In this document: positions 46,101 to 52,072 of the stretch, one piece after another | Position numbering within the stretch: position 1 is the first letter of the stretch | Layout of the letters: every line of letters begins with the position of its first letter | Origin: Nocardia alni | Lineage (GTDB): Bacteria; Actinomycetota; Actinomycetes; Mycobacteriales; Mycobacteriaceae | NCBI RefSeq assembly: GCF_019038435.1 | Contig: NZ_JAGPOX010000012.1 | Span: 37,040-101,039, forward strand | Length of the DNA: 64,000 bases | Reading direction: 5' to 3' | Position numbers and translations under genes: made by a program | The notes under the pieces: model-generated | Told to the model about the DNA's origin: nothing | What the model saw: the letters and a program-made list of their open reading frames with translations, nothing else | Databases searched by the model: none

Positions 46101-48705
46101 GCTGCCAGTCCTCACGGACTTCGACGCCGGCCTGCGGGTCGGCCGCATCGGATTCGGCTGGAAAGATCCCCGCCTCCTGATGGACCGTCGGCCCCTATGG
46201 ACCGCACAGGAATTGGAGCAGATCGCCATAGCCGACGAGGCCGAGGCTTCAGAGGCCGAAGACACCGACGGACACAACGACCATCCAGCCCGGCAGACGA
46301 TCCTCGCGCTGGAACGACTCCTGGCCAAACTCGACGACGACATCACCGCGATCGACGCCCAACTCGCCGACAACCGCATTGAGCGCGACGCCATCTCCGG
46401 GCGTCTGGCCCCCAAAACCGACAACCCCTATCGACCTACCGCCCGTTCCAAGGAACGTGAGGAACGCCTTCTCGGCAAACTCGTCGTCGCCAACGAGAAA
46501 CACTCCAACCTGCTCGCGCGAGCTGTGGGAGACAACATCCCCGAGCACCTCCGCGAAGAACTCGACCAAACCAACGCCCAAGTCGACCGCCTCAAGACCG
46601 AGATCGCCAAGGAACACCGCATCCAGAAAGGCGAGGAACTCGAGGCCCCACCGAGTCGGGCAATTCCGTCCCAGCCAGAGCCGATCGAGTCGACGCCGCC
46701 CAGGGCTGCGACCGATCCCACCAATGAGGCCACCACACCACCACCCCCGCCGGACGATGCGCCCACCGATCGGCACGAGGCCCGCGCGTCATCCACCGGG
46801 CCAACCGCCGCCGATGTCGAGCCCGATCCGCACTCGGCGACGATCGTTAGGACTCCGCAGGTCGAAGGCCAGACCCGCCAACTCATCACCGCAGACGGCC
46901 CCCAATTCGCGATCCCAGAACAGGAGGCCGCCTTCGACACACATACAGCAGTGCTCACGCCTGCGACCGCGGTGACAACAACGGCCCTGATACAGGCAAA
47001 CCCGCCCGCGCCGTCCTTGCACCTCCGGGCCGAGGAGGTTGACCAGGTCTCCATTTCCCGGTTCACGGACGTCGACACGGTGTTGGCGCACTGGCGCGAG
47101 GGCGCGGATGGCTACCGGGTCGCCGAGACGCGCTCAGAATCGGTGGCTCGAATCAGATCGGCGCTCAAACGTGCCGATGACCTCGATGCGGCCACCGCCG
47201 AGCTCGTCGCCGACACCTTCCTCATTGCAACCACTGGCACGAGCGCTTGGACCGTGCTGCACATCGGCACTGCGCTGCGTATCGCCGGTCCGGCCGCCAA
47301 CCGCGACACCGCCCACCGCTGGGCCAGCGAACTGGCCACCTTCACCGTGGATGGAGTGCCGTTCGACTGGTCCAGCGACGGCCTGCGCGACCGACTGCAT
47401 TCCCCTGGTGGTCGCGGGATGTGCGACACCATCACCAGCCGTGACACCCGGGCCCGCTGGCAGGCCAGCGTGCCCGACGACGCTGAAACCCACGCCCATG
47501 GCGCCGACATCTATCGCTACGCACTCGCCCCCGCCGACCACATCACGGTGTGGGGACCGGACGGGACGATGATCGCCACAGGCACCCGACACCGCCATCG
47601 CACCCGTCACCACAGCGCCTGGATCACCGAAATGCGCGACGGACGCGCAGTCCCCGGCCCCTCCTACCCCCGCGACCTCCTCGATCACGTCATTCGACAG
47701 CACCTGCTCACCCACGTCGATACCGCCGACCGCGATCCGATATGGATCCACTACGACGACGGACGTGCACACATCCACGGCACCGAACGCGACGACGAGA
47801 TAAAGAAACTCATCCGCTCCTGCGGGTTCACCTGGTCGGGCAACGCTAAAGCATGGGTCAGCCCCTCCAGCACCCTCGCAGTCACCACCGCGCTGTCGGT
47901 CGCCAACTTCGTCGACGCACTCGCACAACAAGGCCGCGTCGTGGAAATCCGTCCGGACGAACATCGGCTACGGTCCATTACCTCACAACCGCTGCCGACG
48001 TCTCAGCCGAACCCGCACCAACACACCGACATCGACCGAGCCGACCAGCAGCCTGAGGCCGACCACGCCCCGACACAGCGCCCCAGCAGCATCGGCCGCT
48101 ACGGCAGCGTCACCGCGGCCATCACCCACCTGCGCGGCAGAAGCAAACCGCCACGCTGGTCCCGACCACCCCGAATGCGCGCAGAAGTCACAGTCGCCGA
48201 CGCAACAACGGACGAGAAGGCAAAAGCACGAATCGACTTCAGCTCCGACGTCTTCCACTACTACAGGCCCGCCCGCGGCTCACAACTATCCAACGGCGGC
48301 CGTTTCCTAATCACCCGCGCACGGCCGAACGCCGTCTGGGAGGTCTTCCACATCCACTCCGGCACCGTCATGCCCCTCGGTGCCGGACACCCCAACAAAG
48401 ACGCCGCCCTCGACTTCGCCAACCGCCTCGAAGCCGCCCGTGACGCCACCGGCGCAGCCTTCGACTGGGAAAGCCCCCACCTCGGCGACCGCCTGCAGTT
48501 GCACACCGGACGCGACGAACTCGTCCGAGCTATCGATCGCGGTCACTCGAACTCTCCTTCCACCAGCACGCCACCACCGGAGAAACCCACCCCCAGAACA
48601 CCGACCCCACCCGTTCCGGGCGGATTCATGGCCGGGCGAATCATGTTCGGCCACATCGGCCCAGCTCGCCACGCAGACGTGCCCGGCAATGGTCTCGGCC
48701 GCTGA
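40123..48705 (+). CDS. Giant DarB-like DNA methylase/SF2 helicase; start uncertain
   Basis: The open frame codes up to 2860 aa. From about residue 465 it matches the large methylase-helicase proteins of phages and plasmids (P1 DarB-like). SAM motif I is VLEPGCGSGNFIAL near 607 and the catalytic motif is NVPFGD. The helicase has VVGAGKTATM near 1300, VFVDESHEFKNL near 1460, TGTPIANS and QRDGRIERQGN near 1800. A C-terminal region carries two related units ending FDWxSxxLxDRL. Such proteins protect element DNA from restriction or act in transfer. The first 1.4 kb is odd: 40217-40630 and 41228-41524 have better codon bias in another frame, and between 41228 and 41670 this frame has only a TTG as start. 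Starts at 40693, 40762 or 41275 are alternatives. Confidence 0.8.
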   Translation: MAGRTGGPPENGQQSLWAEFDDPVLEQKGYNDAQHPSRGVVATQPGNDDRRSAVDTGKPPTSDAGRRVGTGLGGPDRGAGPPATGSARSGPVARAAGDGVSGAGSSDEHGRSAVGGAAAAGVPGAGNGISAAADRGSDAGPDRSGRSAAPGAGGDGDQPAAPQRGINGLAELVTGWARAVSDRDRVLSRGMQTRRALDSARKTAAADRSLAARMRGSIQRLVDRRDALLADYRVLEDAVAEHERRLNALGVDPRSLDAKAVLRFGWVPPPTTDQPGPDTSQAPAVALPAAPQPEAAEAESDLPAPQPRQPSAESTPLLPPGGTAETNHADQVIETGDVEIGDAADAGPVTAVPSDDENDSATAGSEGDHDDTATEPTRSHSDAVLADLPAESPAPARRPSRADGVLPRSGLERERADRDVDRRAVGEAAADAAGDSAQRDAGSSDGDRLRREDLAAKGTGDRTPGDVATPNGFRPASQDELAPSGEKARAHANLAAIRLLHTLREAARPATPEEQAVLARWSGWGALPSIFATEPVPAGFESDDEHARALKRWGSLAAEREQVRGLLTDTEWNAASRNTLNAHYTDVGLVSPIWQAMRRLGFDGGAVLEPGCGSGNFIALAPTDTATPVRMTGVELDPTTAGIARLLHPGAKIHAQGFETLRLRAGRFNAAIGNVPFGDYPVYDEVHNPDLKLNIHNHFILKTLHAVEPGGLVALITSRWTLDASDDDVRRAIHAVGDLVGAVRLPTRAHIAAAGTDVVTDVLFLRRRPDGDPPGDASWLRTEILELPGHHQPVEVNSYFLDHPEQVVGDLRSRMGRFGPEPTVVLHPDAQVADGLAAAAARIGAATEPEDDFDEQELPDGALGLDAAGTPTVVEDGVMVPVDIHPDYSAQLVELIRLKQLTNRLYAAEASSTAQEETPQLASHRARLREALRTYRRRHPVLAKPGQYRLFTPREAKQRAKADGIPVPDEWKQRTAYGWIDDDPDSALLFGLEVWDDKAGKGIEQKVLHDRVLAPRALPTHAATPEDAIAIALEHDGGRLDINRVATLLEVSAFEAADRVGSAGLAYRDPDRPGEWEPRHLYLSGNVKTKLAAAQAVAERDPAYRANVAALEAVLPPDLHPSEIKAKIGAPWVPAEVYTAFLRHLGFGDAGVKYAGGTAWEVRGDSATYGDLAEAEWGTPDRNAKELFSALLSQTESTITITRTANKKTYVDREATDAAREKAREIAIEFADWVWTDPDRAQQLARIYNDAFNNLVAVEHSPAPLTLPGLVTDWEMRPHQNAAIRRILASNTALLAHVVGAGKTATMVAAAMELRRTGLAKKPAIVVPNHMLKQWTRDFRRLYPNAKLLAITASDLSEKRRKKFMARIAGGEWDAVILTHKAFERVPLRPQTQTDYIDREMANLRSQVDRAQEVGMDKRRVKEIESALARAEAKIKQKIAKTSDRSGVYLEDTGLDYVFVDESHEFKNLRTVSAIPGAAIDGADKATKLHMLLDFLRRNNRTGRVATLATGTPIANSVTEAYVLMRYMVPEILDEMGLEAFDNWAGTFGEVVSSLEPDPKGQGYRMKARFARFFNVPELLAVYWGFADVQTAEDLKLPTPPVRAGEDGQRGEKFLIPASAEQRQFVKLLPSQPWVRKPGGVLKALGEGLRASLDMSLVGYSSEDGSKLPVAAEQITRIWRQTRDILYPRSKDDPAPQELPGALQLVFLDDGTPNSQAEHRVNLYEELRERLVALGMPGDTIRFMHDAGTDAKKDKLFAECRTGRVTVLIGSTPTMGTGTNVQDRAYALHHLSYPWKPADMAQRDGRIERQGNLNHPDIAGTPDEVRVLYYITERTFDEFRLNTLARKARFINQMQKRGFNLREIEDIGEDAVNFGMLTALASGDPTLLHLAEATAERARLEGLARTWDRQQDTRAAELADLDNWHQLAAPVVEVMRAAATQRTATTGDRFAMAINGSIHRKRADAAQALTQELLRIAAGPAPDHPVAVGQLGGLPVLTDFDAGLRVGRIGFGWKDPRLLMDRRPLWTAQELEQIAIADEAEASEAEDTDGHNDHPARQTILALERLLAKLDDDITAIDAQLADNRIERDAISGRLAPKTDNPYRPTARSKEREERLLGKLVVANEKHSNLLARAVGDNIPEHLREELDQTNAQVDRLKTEIAKEHRIQKGEELEAPPSRAIPSQPEPIESTPPRAATDPTNEATTPPPPPDDAPTDRHEARASSTGPTAADVEPDPHSATIVRTPQVEGQTRQLITADGPQFAIPEQEAAFDTHTAVLTPATAVTTTALIQANPPAPSLHLRAEEVDQVSISRFTDVDTVLAHWREGADGYRVAETRSESVARIRSALKRADDLDAATAELVADTFLIATTGTSAWTVLHIGTALRIAGPAANRDTAHRWASELATFTVDGVPFDWSSDGLRDRLHSPGGRGMCDTITSRDTRARWQASVPDDAETHAHGADIYRYALAPADHITVWGPDGTMIATGTRHRHRTRHHSAWITEMRDGRAVPGPSYPRDLLDHVIRQHLLTHVDTADRDPIWIHYDDGRAHIHGTERDDEIKKLIRSCGFTWSGNAKAWVSPSSTLAVTTALSVANFVDALAQQGRVVEIRPDEHRLRSITSQPLPTSQPNPHQHTDIDRADQQPEADHAPTQRPSSIGRYGSVTAAITHLRGRSKPPRWSRPPRMRAEVTVADATTDEKAKARIDFSSDVFHYYRPARGSQLSNGGRFLITRARPNAVWEVFHIHSGTVMPLGAGHPNKDAALDFANRLEAARDATGAAFDWESPHLGDRLQLHTGRDELVRAIDRGHSNSPSTSTPPPEKPTPRTPTPPVPGGFMAGRIMFGHIGPARHADVPGNGLGR
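40217..40630 (+). CDS. Hypothetical 137-aa protein nested in giant ORF
   Basis: The frame has strong G/C third positions, an AAGGGG ribosome site before ATG 40217 and a normal amino-acid composition (RWRELLVTACPEQDQAMSMV, LPLEFRELATALVQQRIEDR), while the giant frame over the same bases is Gly/Ala/Ser/Pro low-complexity. I therefore take this as the true coding frame here. Small helical protein, no recognised domain; likely an element-specific accessory gene. Confidence 0.65.
   Translation: MRNIRRAVWSRHNRETTTAAVPWTPENHPHLTQAVESAPDWEDRTEEQARLLRDQRDPDRWRELLVTACPEQDQAMSMVDRLWAAPLPLEFRELATALVQQRIEDRMPVPIDPDDPLRRELEAMVTSQLRRSAASMG
41228..41524 (+). CDS. TnpV-like 98-aa protein nested in giant ORF
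   Basis: Starts MMTQQLSRHGRTAMRYWQTY with GGAAGGGG four bases upstream, and has the HGR-x-A-x2-YW-x3-RP pattern of TnpV-like small proteins found in mobile elements next to large helicases. Codon bias is strong here and poor in the giant frame. It ends at TAG 41524, just where the giant frame begins to match its family. Confidence 0.7.
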   Translation: MMTQQLSRHGRTAMRYWQTYRPKALHQLGDPAAQTAYFHALDLNVSERIGTLTDELLAKLPLTQRATARNATRAQATEIVYAEKIWLPKEPGTEHLEM

Positions 48706-48740
48706 CCGGAATGACCCCGCCTATCCCTGAAGGACCCTCA

Positions 48741-49226
48741 ATGACACCCGAGATAACACCGGTTCACCACGAAACCCTCAATCACCTACTGGAAGAGGAC
48801 AGTTCGACTCTCGGTGTGGTCCCGGCTGCGCTGGCCGGGCACTACACGCACGGCTCTCGACAGGCAGACCTGTCGTTCGACTGGATAAATCCGTTCCCTG
48901 CTTTCGCCAACCCTGTCGACCCAGCTCGACTACTGGTCGGCATATACGCCGAGCGCGGCTTGACGCTGGTCGCACTGGACCACCTCGCGCACCGTGATTG
49001 CCCTCATCCCATGTGTGGCAACGTCTTCGACCGGCGCCTACGCGAACTCACCCAAATCCCCGCGGACGCCTCCCTATTCGCTGCCTACGACGTCCAGACC
49101 ACCTGGACCCCTTCTCCACTGCCGTATCTGATCCACATCGACGACTACCAAGCCGCCGAAAGGAAAGGGGGGACCGGCACGCTGGCAGGGCACACCGAGC
49201 TGTCGTGCGGATGGGACAATGCGTAG
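48741..49226 (+). CDS. Hypothetical protein downstream of helicase
   Basis: A 161-aa soluble protein starting at ATG 48741, 36 bases after the giant ORF. It contains a Cys/His group (HRDCPHPMCGNVFDRR) that may bind zinc and a Trp-Thr-Pro-rich C-terminal part. No recognised domain. It belongs to the same transcription unit by position. Confidence 0.55.
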   Translation: MTPEITPVHHETLNHLLEEDSSTLGVVPAALAGHYTHGSRQADLSFDWINPFPAFANPVDPARLLVGIYAERGLTLVALDHLAHRDCPHPMCGNVFDRRLRELTQIPADASLFAAYDVQTTWTPSPLPYLIHIDDYQAAERKGGTGTLAGHTELSCGWDNA

Positions 49227-49228
49227 CC

Positions 49229-49405
49229 GCTGAGCACATACTTCTCGTCCCCATCCATAGCCAACTTCCTCGAAGTACTCGCTCGGCAAGGCCGTACGGT
49301 AGAAATCCGTGTAGACGAACAACAGTTGCGATCACCGCCTCCCACCCCGCACCGATACTCTGGCCGGGCCCTCGTCTCGGCGACCGCCCGTAACTACAAG
49401 CCCTA
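49229..49405 (+). pseudogene. Fragment duplicating the C-terminal unit of the giant protein
   Basis: In one frame this reads SPSIANFLEVLARQGRTVEI followed by RVDEQQLRS, matching the giant protein's SVANFVDALAQQGRVVEI and RPDEHRLRS. It has no start and ends in a TAG at the IS1182 junction. It is a decayed partial copy, probably from recombination between related helicase genes. Confidence 0.65.
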
Positions 49406-49430
49406 GGTGTTTGGTGTCGAACGGCCCCTT

Positions 49431-49463
49431 GTGCGGGGCCCGGTAAGGTTGCCGGCCCCGCAC
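49431..49463. terminator. Strong GC hairpin inside IS1182 end
   Basis: GTGCGGGGCC… pairs with …GGCCCCGCAC (12-13 bp with one bulge, 8-base loop). It lies downstream of the transposase stop and could end transcription from it or block outside transcription into it. Confidence 0.4.
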
Positions 49464-49559
49464 CGGGGGTTCTTTGTCGGTAACCGGGTCGCAGTGGCTG
49501 GGGGGTTGTTTCCGGTTGCATCGGTAGCGATTCGGCGTTCATGGTGGTGTCGAGTGCCA

Positions 49560-51233
49560 TCAGGTAGCGGCGGCGGTCCAGGTCCCGGCGGCGGGGGTGA
49601 TTCCGAGAACTGCCAGGCGGGCGAGATTGACCGCGGCGGCCAGCAGCCCGAAGTCGGCATTGATCTTGTCTCGTCCGCGCAGGCGGGCGCGGCGTCCGCC
49701 GTGTCGGCGGCGCATCAGGTGTCCGATCTTGCGTTCCACCTTGGGGCGGGTGGCGCGATACTCGGCGGCCCAGTCCGGATCGTTGCGCCGCTCGCGGCCG
49801 GTGACAAGGTATTTCTCGTGGGCACCCATGGTGATCGTGCGCCCACCAGCCGCGTTGGTGCACTGCCCGCGCAGGGGGCAGGCCGTGCAGGCCTCACCGA
49901 AATGAGCAGTGCCGGTGCGGCGGCCGGTGCGGGCACCGAGAGTCGTGGTGACCCCGGCCGGACAGGTCACCGTGCGGGCGTCCAGATCGATAGTGAAACG
50001 GTCTTTGGAGTAGTGCCCCTTCACCGCCGGTGATGGCTGCACCTTAATATGGTTGCGAATCCCGTTGTCGTCCAACAATTTCAGTAAGTCTCCGGCACCG
50101 TAGGCGGCATCACCGAACACCGCCGCCTGCCCGGCTTCGGCTTCGGCTTCGGCTTCGGCTTCGGCTTCGGCTTCGGCTTCGGCTTCGGCTTCGGCTTCGG
50201 CTTCGGCTTCGGCTTCGGCTTCGGCTTCGGCTTCGGCTTCGGCTTCGGAGGGCAGGATGTCGGCGAGCAGTTCCGTGGCGGGGTCCGCGTCACCGGCATT
50301 GCCGGGGGTGACGGTGGCGGCGGTGATGATCTCGCTGTCAGGGTCGAGGGCGATATGGCCCTTGTAGCCGTCGAACCCGCGCGCCGAGGTCTTGTGCCCG
50401 TGACGGGTCTCGGGATCGACCGTGGAGATCACTCGGTCTGCGGCGGTGCCACGCACGATCAGGAAGGATCCGTCGTCTTCGGCGATGTCCTGACCGAGCA
50501 CGGTGGCCAGCAGCTGCGCGGCTTTGCCGATCGGCTTGTCGAGATCGCGCCCGTCCAGGACTGCCAGCATCGCCATCGCGTCACGGGCCCGGGAATCGAT
50601 CAGCTGTTCACGCGCAGCTTGGTCGTCCCAATCGATCACCGGTTTGGCTGCGCTGGCGTAGTCGTCACCGCTGCTGACCTGCGCCTGCAACAACGCCGCC
50701 AGCTCAGTGCCGGCGACGGCGAGCAGGCCGCGGATCGCCGACCGGACCAGGGTGATGGTGTCCATCGTGGCCACCGCGTCATACAACGGAGTCGAGTCCA
50801 GCACGCGGCGCCGGCCCACCAGCCCCGCGGCCCGAGCCACCTCGAGCACGGCGTCGAAGATCCGGTTCGGCCGCTCCGACCGTGCCAGCCTGGCACGCAT
50901 GTCCACCAGCACCGTATGCACGAACCCCGGATAATCGAAGTCCAGACCACCAGCGGCGTATTTCCAGCGGGCGTCGAAAGCGAAGCGTTCGGTCGCTTCC
51001 CGATCCGAGAGTCCCTCGATACGCTGCAACACCATCACCACCGCCACGATCGACGGCGGCACCGACCGGCGCCCCACATCGGTGAATAGATCAGCGAACA
51101 TCTCATCCGGGAACAACCGGCCGCAGTCACGGTGCAGCACACCATAAATCGAGTCCCCGGCTATCCGCCCGGCGCAGAACTCCACCGTCGACCGCAGCAA
51201 ATCACCCTGACTCGGCACACACCCCAACGTCAC
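49560..51233 (-). CDS. IS1182-family transposase with (Glu-Ala)n insert
   Basis: A 557-aa DDE transposase. N-terminal domain with LFPDEMFADLFTD and SDREATERFAFDARWKYA; catalytic region with VLDSTPLYDAV, the central VFGDAAYGAGDLL and the C-terminal Glu in KVERKIGHLMRRRHGGR; a Cys-rich CTACPLRGQC segment is typical. Between the second strand (TVTPGNAGDAD) and VFGDAAYG the protein holds about 19 Glu-Ala pairs coded by a hexanucleotide repeat. The frame is kept, so activity is possible but unproven. Confidence 0.88.
   Translation of the reverse strand: MTLGCVPSQGDLLRSTVEFCAGRIAGDSIYGVLHRDCGRLFPDEMFADLFTDVGRRSVPPSIVAVVMVLQRIEGLSDREATERFAFDARWKYAAGGLDFDYPGFVHTVLVDMRARLARSERPNRIFDAVLEVARAAGLVGRRRVLDSTPLYDAVATMDTITLVRSAIRGLLAVAGTELAALLQAQVSSGDDYASAAKPVIDWDDQAAREQLIDSRARDAMAMLAVLDGRDLDKPIGKAAQLLATVLGQDIAEDDGSFLIVRGTAADRVISTVDPETRHGHKTSARGFDGYKGHIALDPDSEIITAATVTPGNAGDADPATELLADILPSEAEAEAEAEAEAEAEAEAEAEAEAEAEAEAEAEAEAEAGQAAVFGDAAYGAGDLLKLLDDNGIRNHIKVQPSPAVKGHYSKDRFTIDLDARTVTCPAGVTTTLGARTGRRTGTAHFGEACTACPLRGQCTNAAGGRTITMGAHEKYLVTGRERRNDPDWAAEYRATRPKVERKIGHLMRRRHGGRRARLRGRDKINADFGLLAAAVNLARLAVLGITPAAGTWTAAAT
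50133..50246. repeat. Hexanucleotide tandem repeat, 19 copies
   Basis: Nineteen perfect copies of GGCTTC (plus strand), coding Glu-Ala on the minus strand inside the transposase. No interrupting substitution is seen, which suggests recent expansion. Confidence 0.95.
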
Positions 51234-51318
51234 CCCAGCATCGTGCTCGAGCCCGGCCGATCACCGCACGAAAAACACCAACCACCTAGCCACCGTCGTG
51301 CCACATTGCGCCGCAGCG

Positions 51319-51684
51319 CTATTCGGACAGCTCCAGCCCGACAGCAGGAGGCGTGAGCGGCCCCCTGGCTGCGGCCTCCGATGGGCTGTCCGAGCGGACC
51401 CGGCGCGACCGATTCGTCGTTCTCGGTTTGAGCCCGGCGCGGTCGAGATCGCCAACCTTCGCGCCGACCTCCTTCGCGGCCTCGTAAGCCGCCCACGCCG
51501 CTTCCTCGGCCGCACGCTCCTCGGCAAGCAGCCGCTCCGTCTCTTCCTCCCGAATGCGCACGCGCTGTTGATGTTCGCCAATGCTCACCGCCAACTCCCG
51601 TACCGCCTGTTCGATCCGCGAGCCGATCATCACCCGCTGGTACGCCTCGAGGCCGGCGGCAGCCGGATCTTCCTTTCGCGCCAT
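51319..51684 (-). CDS. Coiled-coil hypothetical protein
   Basis: A 121-aa protein with a long Glu/Ala/Arg-rich helix (about 28-80, RIREEETERLLAEERAAEEA) that should form a coiled coil and a disordered basic tail. ATG 51684 has GGAAAGGAAG upstream, so the open extension to 51846 is not used. A copy of the 9-bp element motif lies about 115 bases upstream on the same strand. Confidence 0.6.
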   Translation of the reverse strand: MARKEDPAAAGLEAYQRVMIGSRIEQAVRELAVSIGEHQQRVRIREEETERLLAEERAAEEAAWAAYEAAKEVGAKVGDLDRAGLKPRTTNRSRRVRSDSPSEAAARGPLTPPAVGLELSE

Positions 51685-52072
51685 CACCACTTCCTTTCCG
51701 TGAGCCGCCGCTGTTCGTCGGCTGGCCGCCTCGCCACCCAAGCCGATCGGCGTGAATTTGGATCGCCGACGCTCGGGTGCGGGGACACATCGAACAGAGC
51801 AGTTATTCCAATGATGCCAAATAACTGCGCCGCAGCGGCGGACCACGCTGCGACCAATGGTGAAATCACGGCAGCCGAACGCTCACGCTGTGGGTTCGTG
51901 CCGTTGATGCATGATCCGTTGCACTGGCACGTGGTTCGTTGCCATCAGTCTGGCGAGGTCCACTACTTTGCCTGTTTCGGGCCCGAGTTCTTGGATGCTC
52001 AGCAACTTGTCGGTGGGGCCACGTACTGTGTGCCGAGCGTATCGAAAAGCGGTCGTTCCCTGGGGGATCAGC
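51685..52072. other. Intergenic region between coiled-coil gene and cas operon
   Basis: About 390 bp between divergent genes. Apart from the inverted repeat at 51799-51828 I see no gene. The right half should carry the promoter of the cas operon. Confidence 0.4.
51799..51828. promoter_or_regulatory. 9-bp inverted repeat containing the element motif
   Basis: GCAGTTATT (51799-51807) and AATAACTGC (51820-51828) form a perfect 9-bp inverted repeat with a 12-base spacer. The minus strand reads GGAATAACT over 51801-51809, matching the tandem motif found before other genes. It may be an operator for the 51684 gene. Confidence 0.45.

Larger units (their letters stand above)
49407..51285. mobile_element. 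IS1182-family insertion sequence, complete
   Basis: About 1.88 kb bounded by inverted ends: the left reads GTGTTTGGTGTCG and the right, reversed, GTGGTTGGTGTTT. Both sides carry CTAG (49403-49406 and 51286-51289), a likely target duplication at a palindromic site. It inserted just after the helicase-related fragment and before the gene at 51319. Confidence 0.72.
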
